Shown one piece after another: positions 53,973 through 64,000 of a DNA stretch of 64,000 nucleotides. Origin of the DNA: Parasitella parasitica (Eukaryota > Mucoromycota > Mucoromycetes > Mucorales > Mucoraceae); NCBI GenBank assembly GCA_025201805.1, contig MU619269.1, positions 154,851-218,850 on the forward strand, read 5' to 3'. The translations under genes were made by a program, and so were the position numbers. The notes beneath the pieces were generated by a model that made no database searches, was not told where the DNA came from, and saw only the letters and a list, made by a program, of their open reading frames with translations. Within the stretch, counting starts at the first letter, position 1, and each line of letters starts with the position of its first letter.

Positions 53973-56183
53973 ATGAAGCATTCAGACCCAAGATTGAAAG
54001 GTTTAAAAGGATCCTATATTATCGAGGCTGAATTGAGAAAGGGATTAGGTATCGAAGATGGAGTTCTCACCACAGAGATGAACAAGCTGTGTAATTTTGC
54101 TCAACTCATCAACCACTATTTTCAAAATACTGCTCAACAGCGTTACGTAGAAGGAGATGGATTGCGTTTGACAACTATTGCTGCTTTGAAAAGAATTTGC
54201 AACCTGAAATTTGTTACTGAAACATCAAAAAAGAAAAAGTCTTGTAATCGCATTACGATTATCGATGATCAAGCAATCTTGGTACCACAGGCACAGCTAT
54301 TACAAGATTACTGTAACGAAGTAATATCGTTTTTTTCAAGAAAATCATCAATTAGCTTGTTTAATCTGGAATATGCCAAGAGACTCATCATGCATCAAAA
54401 GGAGGAGCTAAAAAGACAGCAAACTGAGGAAGAAGAGGAAGCAATGGAAAGACTGGAGCATTGTGGCAGATTGGTTGCCTTTGATGCTGCTTATAACGGT
54501 GCTGCGGAGATCAGAGAAAAGCTGAGTAAAAGAAAAAGACAGAAGGGAAAGCAGAAAGCAGTAGCAGAACAATGCGAGCATCAGAACCAGGACGAAGACG
54601 AGGACGAAGAAGATATTGAGAAGAGGATCAGAACCAAATTCACATCTCCATCACCCTCAAATGGTTTTTATACACATACAAAAAAAAGTAGTGTCATTTC
54701 TAATAATATCTTCAAGCAGACTTGGAAATATCATTTACTAGCTCTGGTGGAACATACGAGCTGCCAAAAAAACCAAGTGCCAACAGTAGTCCGACCATTC
54801 CGTATGTTATTAGTTTGGACGAAATTAGCCCAATTTCTTTGGAGGATATAGGTAGTGTCTCATTTATGAACACAGGCATACCCATCGATGAAAGACTGTA
54901 AGATCCAATTACTATCACATGAAGCTTCTGTTAGTGATGAAAACTAAATTAGATCTTATTTTCCTTAGAGAATATAGCGTTATCACATACATTGATGATT
55001 CAAATGCTGCTCGTTTCATCCCATCACCTCTCGATCCTAGTATTTCATGTTTAGTAAATGAGTTTACCAGAGTAAGTGATTTGCAATTAATCTCAAGCAA
55101 GAGAACCGATTCTTTTCTTATTTAGGCTATTACATATTTTCTGAGAGACCTGAAATTGCTAATGACATTAAACACCACTAAATACATGCATACAATTTCA
55201 CTCCTGACATCTTGGTAAAAACTGTTCCCTTCTGGTATTTATATGTTCTAATCTACTCTTTTTAATACATTAGCCACAATAACATTATGAAAGAACGTAA
55301 AATGCAGCAGTTGAACCCAACGATCTATCAAGATCCGGAAGCAATCCCTAATCGGGAGAGTGATTTCAAAATTAAGTATGTTGTGCCGTTTATTAATGGT
55401 GTGTTCAAGACGGACAAGTTGAGTGTCAATTGGTAATTGTAAAACGTTAATTGAAACAAACATTTAGTGTTAACGCTACTTTCAAAGGGATTTACCCCTC
55501 AAGTTATACGAAAACTCAGATATGAGTTTGCTTCGCAGAGAAACACCAGACATTGTATTTAAGACCCTTGATGGCAATGAACTTGGCATCGCCGAGATCA
55601 AGCCATTTAATGCTCGAGTAACAGATGTAGAAAATGATGTTGTTCGTTTGGCAGAAATTACAAAAAGAATGCTCCACAAAAGAATTCTTAATGCAAAATC
55701 CACCAAAGAATGGATTACGTTTGCGATCATGTTCAATGGTAAGTATTGTGAAGAGTTAGTAGTTATCCTTCATCCTTATTAGCCTTTTGGTTTATCAGGT
55801 TCAAAAATTGACTATTATATCACTGAGTTTCGTCAATCCCCAACGACAAGCTCATCAACATCAGAAGCAAGCACATATTCTTTTAGTTTAATTCACAGCT
55901 CGCTTCTCCCCACTTTGCCAAACACTTATACTCATATGTATCAGTCATTAGAATTTTTGTGTTTTTACAAGGTAAAAGATAAATGAAAATTACGACAAGA
56001 AATAGTTGAGGTAATTTATTGCAATACTTAAAACTTTTTTAGAACATGATGGAAGCTAGTGTTGTCAATGATTCAGAGATTGAGAAGCCATACCTGTATA
56101 AAAATTATTGCAACATCTTTAAGCCCACGGTGACACTGCTCAAGTTAGATGACGATGAAAGCCTCTCTCCTCATATGTCATAA
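53973..56183 (+). CDS. PD-(D/E)XK nuclease-like protein, eight exons, family uncharacterised
   Basis: Exons 53973-54663, 54720-54897, 54969-55071, 55126-55214, 55274-55432, 55488-55738, 55799-55971 and 56043-56183 close to exactly 594 aa. The N-terminal third is helical and charged (YAKRLIMHQKEELKRQQTEEEEEAMERLEHC), with a basic KRKRQKGKQK patch that could be a nuclear signal and an acidic DEDEDEEDIE run. Across introns the C-terminal part reads LSVNWDLPLKLYENSDMSLLRRETPDIVFKTLDGNELGIAEIKP. This gives Glu415/425, Asp428, Glu443 and Lys445, a clear PD-(D/E)XK pattern. It continues RLAEITKRMLHKR, FAIMFNGSKIDYYITEF and SLEFLCFYKNM, paralleling the 370-aa gene at 48766. The first intron has a weak GTTTTT donor. 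I know no function. Eight exons with a perfect frame in a field of dead transposons argue for a maintained gene. Confidence 0.65.
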
Positions 56184-56962
56184 TGAATAAATAACTCCCT
56201 CCATACTGAATAATAGTAAAGATACCTCCCCCACCCCTTTATATTGTAGCTATTGCATACCCTATTGCGAATAAAAATTCCACCATCCTACCAACATCTT
56301 TTATACTCGTAGCAGATGTACAATTAAACGAATTGCAAAAGAAGAATACATATTTTCCAATAATATCTGTTTCATCTGATACTTATCCATATTGGTTTGC
56401 ATGCAGACTCACATTGATCCGTGGCAATTTTCGTTCATTTCTTCGGTTAGGGAGGTTGCTGCCAAAGCATCACAGTAGAGGTTCTATGAGAATTTAAAGA
56501 TATTGCCGCTTAATATACAATATATTATCCCTCTTCTCGCATTATTTGTCACTTTTTGTGTAGTGCAATTATGTATGATTAAATATTTGTATCTTGTGCT
56601 TATTAGCTTATCTATGTCTCTTAAACGACGTTTTCTTAACATCCACGCCTCCCAAGACGTTTGTATGGAGTGTTTGTCATGAAGATGACTATTATTTCCC
56701 TGTGTTCCTAGTGCCTCTGAAAGATCGAATCAGGCCATTGTGATATACTCCAAAAGTGGTGCTCTGGAGCCTCGTTAGCGCATAATTCTCTCAGTGGTAA
56801 TAACAGACCTTTGGTCCTAGCTATTATGCCAACTTGATACTTTTCGCTTCCCCCTTATTCCCATGCTTTGAATTTTGATTTTACTTTTCAGATATACAAT
56901 TTTTAATGATGTTATTTAGTTAGACCGGAAAAGTGATCTTTTATTGGTTTACAGGCTCCATT
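56184..56962. other. Intergenic spacer
   Basis: About 780 bp between the nuclease-like gene (plus) and the 3' end of the copper chaperone gene (minus). AT-rich, with no recognisable gene or repeat. aataaataa at 56184 is a likely polyadenylation signal of the upstream gene. Confidence 0.45.
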
Positions 56963-57287
56963 TTATACGGTAGTATAATTGTCATCCACCTGTTTGCCAG
57001 TCTTTTTAATAGCATCAAGAACAGTTTTGCCCTCAACCTCGTTTGTGGTGTCAACAACAACCTTTTGAGTCTCCAAATTAGCATCGACATTTTCAACACC
57101 TATTTCAAAGTGTCAAAATCTGAGCTATCTATGGGGTTATGTTTGAATTATTACCTTCAATTTTATTCAATGCCTTGGTCACGGCATTAGAGCAACCAGA
57201 ACAAGTCATTGCAACACTGAACGTATATTTCTAGAAATAACAGATATGAGAATCATCCAAAATCATATATTGCTAACTTACAGGCAT
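56963..57287 (-). CDS. ATX1: Copper chaperone Atx1
   Basis: Exons 57287-57282, 57230-57155 and 57099-56963 (introns of 51 and 55 nt) give 72 aa. Atx1 carries Cu(I) in the cytosol to the Golgi copper ATPase. The protein starts MPKYTFSVAMTCSGCSNAVTKALNKIEGVENVDANLETQ, with the MTCSGC copper site, and continues KVVVDTTNEVEGKTVLDAIKKTGKQVDD. The size and the KKTGK loop match the Atx1/ATOX1 family. The first exon is only six nucleotides (Met-Pro), so the gene is easily missed. It is divergent from the molybdopterin synthase gene, with 226 bp between the starts. Confidence 0.93.
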
Positions 57288-57513
57288 TTTTGAATAATAA
57301 TTTGTAATTAATTCGTGTAGAAAAAAAGAAGCGATTATTCTTGTGTGCCTTTTTATCCAAGTTGGACAGGACACGCCAATAATCTCATGGCTAATCTTAT
57401 GGCCCAATCCTGTGAGCAAATTGAGCTGCCATTCACTCCACGTCATACAAACAAAAGAACAAGGTGCTTGTTTGGTCTGCATTATTAATCCTTTCTGTTT
57501 GACGAGATTTTGA
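57288..57513. promoter_or_regulatory. Bidirectional promoter between ATX1 and the molybdopterin synthase small subunit
   Basis: A compact 226-bp region between the two start codons. I see no obvious TATA box on either side. It should hold both promoters. Confidence 0.5.
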
Positions 57514-57835
57514 TATGGTACTAGTAACTTAATAACATAATTCGAAACTAGAAATGTTACCTTACGTGCAAAACTAGATTAAAGTGCTGTATTTTGCTGC
57601 TGTCAAAGATATAACCCGCAAAGATTTTGAAGATTTTGAATCACCTGCAGATACCTGGACGTTGCAAGATTTATCAAACCACCTGATAGAAAAATATGGC
57701 GACAAATTAAAAGGACTTTTATCTATATCCATGTATGCAATTGATATGGACTATGTCGAAAAAGATAGAGAGTCGAAGACCATTCTAAAGGAGAATGCTG
57801 AAGTGGCCATCATTCCTCCAGTAAGCGGTGGATAA
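57514..57835 (+). CDS. MOCS2A: Molybdopterin synthase small subunit (MoaD/MOCS2A)
   Basis: Exon 2 (57578-57835) reads IKVLYFAAVKDITRKDFEDFESPADTWTLQDLSNHLIEKYG, ending AEVAIIPPVSGG. It has the ubiquitin-like fold pattern of MoaD and the C-terminal double Gly that carries the thiocarboxylate sulfur. The start is best placed in a first exon of just ATG (57514-57516), followed by a 61-nt intron (57517-57577), giving 86 aa. MOCS2A with MOCS2B converts precursor Z to molybdopterin for nitrate reductase and similar enzymes. The large subunit is not in this window. Confidence 0.85.
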
Positions 57836-57927
57836 ACTAGCCTGCTACTCCTGTTTTGTGTTTGCAGTGTGTTTCATTATTTCATTAAAATTCTTTTTCT
57901 CTCTCCATAAGTCAAAAGGGATCTATC

Positions 57928-58850
57928 ATGGCTATAGATTCATTTTATCTTGCTGCGTCTAGTGTTGCTGCTCTTGTTGCCAGATTTGTTACATATCCAT
58001 GTAAAATGCATTTAAATTTATAGATAGATCATAGGATTAACCCCTTTTTACAATAGTGGACACAATAAAAACCCGTATTCAAACGCAATCTGAAGAGAGG
58101 CAATGTACGCTACCAATTGATTCGGATCAACAAAAGCCAACTGTGCCGTGGTTCAAGTATATACAATCATTATATAAAGGCATATGTATCACATTGCTCT
58201 TTTCAGTACCGGCCCTGACTGTATATCTTTGCTGCTATGAGCTCGCGAAAGATTTTCTGGCCACTTCCTCTTCTGTGGGCTGTCTCCAACGAAATGCACT
58301 CCTGAATCATGCCATCTCAGGTTGTTTTGCTGAAATATCAGCTGGGATATTCTTCACCCCAATGGAAGTAATCAAAAGCCGGCTGCAGATACTGACAGAT
58401 GCAGATAGAGGCACAACCACAATATCGCTAATTAAAGACGTCGCCCGGGAAGAAGGCTTTTCTGGGTTCTATCGCGGTTACTGGATCACCGTTGCCGTAT
58501 TTTTGCCTCATACTGTTACATATTTTGTGGTTTACGAACAGCTGAAAGGACTGTGGACAGTAGAAGAACAAACATTTTTGGTGTATTTACTTTGTTCAGG
58601 GATAGCAAGCACATTGGGTATCATTGTATCCACTCCTCTAGACATAATAAAGACGAGATGGCAAGTGTCTGCCCAAGAACATGCATATAGAGGCGGCCCT
58701 ATAAAGATTGCACAACTAATGTGGCAAAATGAAGGTAAATTCAGAGCATTTACAAAAGGCTTGCTGGTTCGCATTGCTTGGGGTATTCCTGTAACAACGA
58801 TAAACATGACTGTATTTGAGTGTTTATTGAAATTGCACAACAACACTTAA
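57928..58850 (+). CDS. Mitochondrial carrier family (SLC25) protein
   Basis: Exons 57928-58000 and 58057-58850 (56-nt intron) give 288 aa. All three carrier repeats are present: YPLDTIKTRIQTQ (restored across the intron), TPMEVIKSRLQIL and TPLDIIKTRWQV, each the Px[DE]xx[KR] signature followed by paired helices. Helix pieces such as GFYRGYWITVAVFLPHTVTYFVVYEQLKG fit the even-numbered helices. The substrate cannot be read from the sequence. Its stop codon overlaps, on the opposite strand, the stop of the GT31 gene. Confidence 0.9.
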
Positions 58851-60505
58851 TATGGTATCTTGCCTGCTACCTGAGCAAAGCCAGACATTTCTTTTAATGA
58901 TATTCCTCGCTCCTGATCACACGCCAAATTTAATGTTCTCCAAGTAACTTTTTTATCTTTGCATTCGTAACATATTGCGCATGCTGTTGAATCAAATCCT
59001 GTACATTGTGGCCTTTGATTGACGACATTTAGATACATTTTCAACATATCAGATAATACATTCATCCTTTTTCCAATCATATCATTTTCACAGACATTGT
59101 CTCCATCTTGAATTCTTTTATCGTGTATCGGCTCAATATTGAACCCAAATAACCAGATGGCAATATTCTCTCCATCACCATACACAAATTTCCTCGGTGA
59201 GTTGGGATATACTATTAAATCTAGCATGTCCTTGGAAAAAAGGTAAAGCATGCTATGGGTATAAGCTGGTAAAACGGGCAGTCCGTAATCAATTCGTAAG
59301 CCTTTCGCATCAGGCATTGCATGAACGGGTATATCTCTGTAGGTAAAGCCTTTCCAGTAATACGATTTACGTCCCAAATCACTCAGCTCTTGAAGAATAA
59401 TGTCCCATCGTACAAACACATCGTCGTCAGATTTCACAATGTAATCGTGCCCCATTTGTTTTGCCCATCGCATCGCCTCGAACACTTTTCTGCTTTTGTC
59501 TGATTGGATATCTGCAGATTTTACCATGAGTAAATCATGATATATACTTGATTCTCTCAATGTTTCATCTCCGTTCAACTGATGATATGCTGAGGGTGGC
59601 TGTCCGATAACAAATCTATACTGAACTGAAATTTGATCGTTATGTGGCAACAGTAGCCTGATCGCAGATTTTCTCAACATTTGGCGCCTTTCATACGATG
59701 CTTGTGACCATGATGATATGATGAGAACAAGCACAGATATGGCTGATGTAGGTTCTGAGCGTCTAAGCTGATTATCCAACGCAGTGTCTCCTACCATTAG
59801 CTGGCTCGTGGTATATTGTAATTGATCAATTTGTCGTAAAACGGCAAACACAGATAAACATGTGGCCACAGACATTGGAAAGATCAAGACCTTCATAACA
59901 GTCAATTTCAGGAATAGATTGGGATCCTTTACATTTGCTACTTTTCCATGATATTTTGGATCTGATACAATTGATAATCGTATAATGTCTGTGATTAATA
60001 AGATGAAACAATTGATTATCCAGGTGCGAATTGGCTGATCAGGTCCATTGCGGGAAGTAACCCAAGCAGAGATTGACCAAGTAATAACGATGAATGTGAT
60101 CAACCTTACGATTGCACTGCTTATTTCGTAGTGGAATATCCACCGTCTCATCATACTAGTCGTTAAAATCCAGTTCCAATAGCCAGCTAAAGCGCACTGT
60201 ATCGATAAATGTTTAGACATGTTTGTTTTTTTTGTCAAATGAGCTTGCTTTACCCAAAAATTTGCGACAACATAATCTACCTGAGAGCTTTGAAGTATGA
60301 CGGCACCGCCAGCATCACGCAAGGGGACATAAAAAGCCTGCTTACTGTTGTATAGAAACCCCAGGAATGTGGGTATTAGGCTTAATGTACGGAGTGCGTC
60401 GATAACTATTTTCGATTTTCGAGGTACATCAAGATCAGATAAGGACAAGGTCTTACGCCAAAAGTAAAAACGAGGAGGCTTTTTGGTTTGACTGTTTGGT
60501 TTCAT
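58847..60505 (-). CDS. Glycosyltransferase family 31 (beta-1,3-galactosyltransferase type) with N-terminal membrane segments
   Basis: The open frame gives 552 aa. A 57-nt in-frame stretch (60197-60253, GTAAAG...CAG with a ctaaac branch point) is probably an intron, leaving 533 aa. The N-terminal 230 residues hold several hydrophobic segments (LIPTFLGFLYN, WNWILTTSMM, IVRLITFIVITWSISAWV, WIINCFILLITDII, VLIFPMSVATCLSVFAVL), which is unusual for a GT31 enzyme; most are type II single-pass. The catalytic part reads SVLVLIISSWSQASYERRQMLRKSAIR, FVIGQPPS, MGHDYIVKSDDDVFVRW (the metal-binding DDD at about 360-362), YPNSPRKFVYGDGENIAIWLFG and EPIHDKRI. The acceptor sugar is unknown. Its stop overlaps that of the convergent carrier gene by 4 nt. 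Confidence 0.83.
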   Translation of the reverse strand: MKPNSQTKKPPRFYFWRKTLSLSDLDVPRKSKIVIDALRTLSLIPTFLGFLYNSKQAFYVPLRDAGGAVILQSSQVDYVVANFWVKQAHLTKKTNMSKHLSIQCALAGYWNWILTTSMMRRWIFHYEISSAIVRLITFIVITWSISAWVTSRNGPDQPIRTWIINCFILLITDIIRLSIVSDPKYHGKVANVKDPNLFLKLTVMKVLIFPMSVATCLSVFAVLRQIDQLQYTTSQLMVGDTALDNQLRRSEPTSAISVLVLIISSWSQASYERRQMLRKSAIRLLLPHNDQISVQYRFVIGQPPSAYHQLNGDETLRESSIYHDLLMVKSADIQSDKSRKVFEAMRWAKQMGHDYIVKSDDDVFVRWDIILQELSDLGRKSYYWKGFTYRDIPVHAMPDAKGLRIDYGLPVLPAYTHSMLYLFSKDMLDLIVYPNSPRKFVYGDGENIAIWLFGFNIEPIHDKRIQDGDNVCENDMIGKRMNVLSDMLKMYLNVVNQRPQCTGFDSTACAICYECKDKKVTWRTLNLACDQERGISLKEMSGFAQVAGKIPY

Positions 60506-60624
60506 TTATTCTAAGCTATGCATTTGTTGTTCTTTTGAAGTAGGGAGGAAGAAGTAAAAAACGAAAACTTTTTTAAATATGTGAAGCACTGGTGTGTCAC
60601 GCCAAGATTTATATGATTATCCGT

Positions 60625-62459
60625 CTACAAGTATTGGACAGACATTTCTCTACCAGTAATACGCAAACCAGGCTTGGCTTGGACGTTTTCAGTCAACAGA
60701 TGGCAGCCCCACACTTGGACATCCTGAAGCGATGTGCAATGCTGAATCAGCTTTTGAAGCACAAAATCATCCATGGCTCGAACGAATCCGCAGTTCAGAC
60801 GGGTTAACGATAAACAAGGTGCAATGTCAACTCCATTGCCAGCAATCATCTCAAGGCCCGAAGCAGCAGTTAGTTCAACCAAACTATGCAAATTCAGGTA
60901 TTCCAGCGTAGTTCCTGAATGACGAAGAACAGCATCCAATACGGTATCATCAAATTTAGAGCAGCGAGAGATGCCAAGATGAGTCAACCCTTTAGCTTGC
61001 CACTGATTTAAGAATTCCACCATGGCAGGGGCTGTCAATTGTTCGCATTGCTCCAGATTCAGTCTCTGGATATGATTGCAATGCCGGAGAATGCCTTGAG
61101 ATAAAATGTCGTCAGTTAATTCATGACCACCCTTGATAGACAAATCCTTCAGCCCAGAGCCCACTTGCGATAATAGGTGCACTACATCTTCTGTATTCAT
61201 AGTGTTTTCATTCGATGTCCAAGCCAATTCCAGTGTCTCTAGCTTTTTGAGTTGAGCAATGTAAGGAAGCCAATCTGAATTGAAATGAGACAGATGCCCA
61301 AACTTTAGTTTTTTCACATTGGGGCAATGTGTGGCCAGTGCTTCCATGCATTCCTTTACAAAGCGAGCTGTATGGCGAACCTCGAACGATTCCAAGCGGG
61401 TACCCACAGTTTCAAAGAACGAAATCCATGCTTCTTTCGTGACCAAGAAGGGGCCCGACAATTCCAACGACTTGAGATCATGTAAACGCTCTTGATAGGC
61501 CTTGAGGGATTTATCTGTGATTTGACCACAGTAGATCAGCTGAAGATACTGCAATTTAGGGCAGAATTGAGATATCATGAAAAAAGCTTGATCCGACATG
61601 TTGGTACAGTCAAACAAACTCAATTGCTTTCTGAAAGGCTGCATGAAAAGCTTGGATGTTACATCATTGATTTTACGGTTACGAGAGATGATTTTGGCAA
61701 GTTTTTCAAGACTATCATCAGCGATATCACCAAAGCTATCAACTTCATCAATGTATTCAGCAATGACGGCAATACAGCAATCTTGCAACGAAGGCAGCGT
61801 TTCTGTATTCAATGTCTGTTTCTTGATTGTAGGAATAACCTTCTTCTTTCTGACTTGTTCCTTGACAGTCGATGGTCCGGCTTGGCAATCAGGACAGATT
61901 GTAGTACTCATTTCGACGCTGTTTTTACGAACAAACCTACATTTACACTTTGTGCAAAAGACGATACGAGCACGGCCTTGCACAGGCTTCCTTGGAGAAG
62001 ATGGACCAGCGAAATCACCATCGTCCTCTTCGTCTTCATCAAAGCAATCATCGCTGCCTCCATTACCCTTCTTTCTCGGTCTCTTCTTAGAATTTTTGGA
62101 GCCTCTAAGATTATACGATATGGACAAAGTAGCATTTTGCGCAGCAGTACTAGTGGAAGCAGTAGAGGATTCGGCCATCTCTATATCGTTTGCTGGTTCT
62201 GGAGTTGTTAATTGAGATTCAGAAGTAGCTTCAGTTGAAGTGTTTGGCTGCCCAAGTTGCACTCTTCGCTCTCTTCGAGCTCGTCTGCTGGCATTAGGAA
62301 TGCTGATTTGATGTTCCTATAATCTACATTTTAGCAAAACGTTATTTTCTAGCAACTAATCAAACAACTTACTCTAAGAAAGCTAGTGAGCGCAGAGGTT
62401 GGACCACTAACTCTGTTATGTCTGGGGTTGTTGTGGTTATCGTTTTGGTTATTGCTCAT
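60625..62459 (-). CDS. RAD7: Nucleotide-excision repair protein Rad7/Rhp7
   Basis: Exons 62459-62373 and 62316-60625 (56-nt intron) give 592 aa. The N terminus carries NRVSGPTSALTSFLREHQIS, the conserved Rad7 motif. A zinc-finger-like set (FCTKCKCRF and TTICPDC) is followed by leucine-rich repeats (LSLFDCTNMSDQAFFMISQFCPKLQYLQLIYCGQITDKSL and later LNLEQCEQLTAPAMVEFL, LTHLGISRCSKFDD). In yeast Rad7 works with Rad16 in global genome repair and in a Cul3 or Elongin-type ubiquitin ligase. The layout and length match. It is divergent from ribosomal gene RPS12. Confidence 0.9.
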
Positions 62460-62725
62460 GATATAGAGAAAGGAAAGAGTGCCAATCGGACAAAGACTCT
62501 ATTGACTTAGGGCGTCAAGCACCGTTTGACATTTTCTAAAAGCGAAAGGTGACTCCATGCGATCCCGGTCCGGGACCAAAACGCAGATTGTACTTGACAA
62601 AAGGTTTAAAGAAAAGCCTTCTAGCAAGATCCTTCTCTTTTCAATAACCATCATAAACGTATGTACTCATCCAAGTCTGTGAAAATGAACAAACAAAGCT
62701 TATCCATCCATCCATTTATCCATAG
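62460..62725. promoter_or_regulatory. Bidirectional promoter between RAD7 and RPS12, with palindrome
   Basis: The 266-bp region contains the palindrome tcccggtccggga at 62563-62575, a likely binding site for a dimeric factor. T/C-rich segments precede the RPS12 start (ccttctctttt, 62628-62641), including a row of four tccatccatcca-type units. Confidence 0.45.
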
Positions 62726-63304
62726 ATGTCTGACATTATCGAAACTCAAGAAGTCGAAGTTGCCGTTGAAGTCACTTCCGGTCAAATGTCTGTTGAAGAT
62801 GCTCTCCAAGAAGTCCTCCGTCGTGCACTTGTCCACGATGGCCTTGCTCGTGGTTTGAAGGAAGCTGTCAAAGCTTTGGACAGGTAAATGTTGGTTTTTT
62901 TTTTCTTTTTTTTTTTCGCATCCTTTATACTACAAACATTTGCTTCTCAAGAAAAAAAGGGAGAATTTCTTGTATAAAGAAATTTTGATGACATTTTTTT
63001 CTTTACATTTGATCGTAACCATATTCCTCTACACAATAGACGTCAAGCTCATTTAGCCGTTCTCTGCGAGTCTTGTACCGAATCCGAGTACATCAAGCTC
63101 GTTGAAGCTCTCTGTGCTGAACACAACATCAACCTCATCAAGGTTTCTGATGCAAAGAAGCTCGGTGAGTGGGCTGGTCTCTGTAAAATTGACCGTGAGG
63201 GTAACGCCCGTAAGGTTGTTGGTTGTTCTTGTGTTGCCGTTACTGATTTCGGAGAGGAATCCGAGGCCATGAATGTCCTTTTGGATTACTTCAAGACTCG
63301 CTAA
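62726..63304 (+). CDS. RPS12: Small-subunit ribosomal protein eS12
   Basis: Exons 62726-62883 and 63040-63304 (156-nt intron) give 140 aa. It reads [91 protein letters not shown], then [30 protein letters not shown]. This is full-length eS12, of the L7Ae-like fold, at the beak of the 40S subunit. The intron is long for this window, as is common in fungal ribosomal protein genes. Confidence 0.96.
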
Positions 63305-64000
63305 ATGCACACTTAGTCTTAATTTTCAAATAAATAAATCAAAGACCAAAATATGTACATACTCTAGTTCTAGTGCTTAAAAGCTGTAAAAATTGTGTTT
63401 CTCCCTTACCATGAACGCTGTCGCTTTGGATTGTGCCAGTTAACCTTTAATTTCCATACTAGATCAGTCTGCTAGCGCTAAAAAGTCACAGCAAGGAAGT
63501 TTCAGGGTATTGTTCTTGAAATCCTTTACGTTGTGGTATCTCGATGAAAAAATGAGATATCTTAGCGATGAAATATTCAAAATGTTGCCATGATCGAGTA
63601 GTAACATCTCTGATTTTGATCGGCGAGAAATAAGAAAATAAAAAGTGAACTTATTGGAAGAAAACTGTTTTCTCACCTTTGTTAAATAAAGAAATGGTTT
63701 TGATGTGAAGGTATCATAATATTTGCACCATTAAATGCAGAATCAAATTTGATATTAAAGTCATTTTCTACTTAATTGATTGTTGCTATATGTTTTTAGA
63801 GAAAATCGCTAAAAACTGTATATTGCGATTTTTTGATCACGATTTTCACAGTTTTGACAATAACGGGTTTAATCCCCGGCACTTTCATGTCTCTATCTTT
63901 GAAGAATTTTTATGCCTAAAAAGCAAAAGATACCCTGTCTTACAGATCACTAAAACTATTGGAAAGTATTAAAAGTGTATGTTGCCTGTTTTTAATTTGA
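63305..64000. other. Right-end spacer
   Basis: About 700 bp after RPS12. AT-rich, with aataaataaat at 63330-63340 as a likely polyadenylation signal. Short open frames (for example 63790-63972) show no family resemblance. I see no gene. Confidence 0.45.

Overview
The window is nuclear DNA of a fungus, most likely an early-diverging filamentous fungus of the Mucoromycota (Mucorales type). The evidence is AT-rich spacers, many short spliceosomal introns (about 50-70 nt), T/C-rich leaders, typical fungal housekeeping genes (cytochrome c, LYS1-type saccharopine dehydrogenase, SIW14-type phosphatase, RAD7) and degenerate transposons of types common in Mucorales. I assign no genus. A 10-N assembly gap lies at 32447-32456.

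Left and centre (1-38.7 kb) are mostly host genes with good splice models: a Sec2-type Rab exchange factor (-), a GPI-anchored wall protein (+), snRNP SmE (-, five small exons), a Gid7/WDR26 WD40 protein (-), cytochrome c (+), an R3HCC1-like protein (-), nuclear poly(A)-binding protein Pab2 (-), saccharopine dehydrogenase (-), a Nudix diphosphoinositol phosphatase (-), ribosomal protein uS19 (-), eIF3i (+), an MBIP-like protein (-), a diacylglycerol kinase (-), a Siw14 phosphatase (+), a kelch membrane protein (-), an alpha-arrestin (-) and phosphoglycerate dehydrogenase (-). Two mobile-element islands interrupt this part: nested Tc1/mariner-like relics (20.9-24.1 kb) and a decayed Fanzor (eukaryotic TnpB-like RNA-guided nuclease) gene (35.3-36.9 kb).

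The stretch from 39.4 to 56.2 kb is a transposon graveyard: a non-LTR retrotransposon lacking its endonuclease domain, two Helitron-type 3' ends with a truncated Helitron replication-protein N terminus, a long direct duplication, a Tc1-like C-terminal relic, a higher-order tandem repeat and a collapsed DIRS-like element. It also holds two apparently intact genes of one poorly described family with a PD-(D/E)XK nuclease signature: a 370-aa intronless gene and a 594-aa eight-exon gene. These two and the Fanzor relic are the most interesting items.

The right end (56.9-63.3 kb) returns to host genes: copper chaperone Atx1 (-) divergent from the molybdopterin synthase small subunit (+), a mitochondrial carrier (+) whose stop overlaps that of a convergent GT31 glycosyltransferase (-), and RAD7 (-) divergent from ribosomal protein eS12 (+). 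Splice sites were placed by eye from GT/AG signals, frame and family conservation; no transcript data were available.
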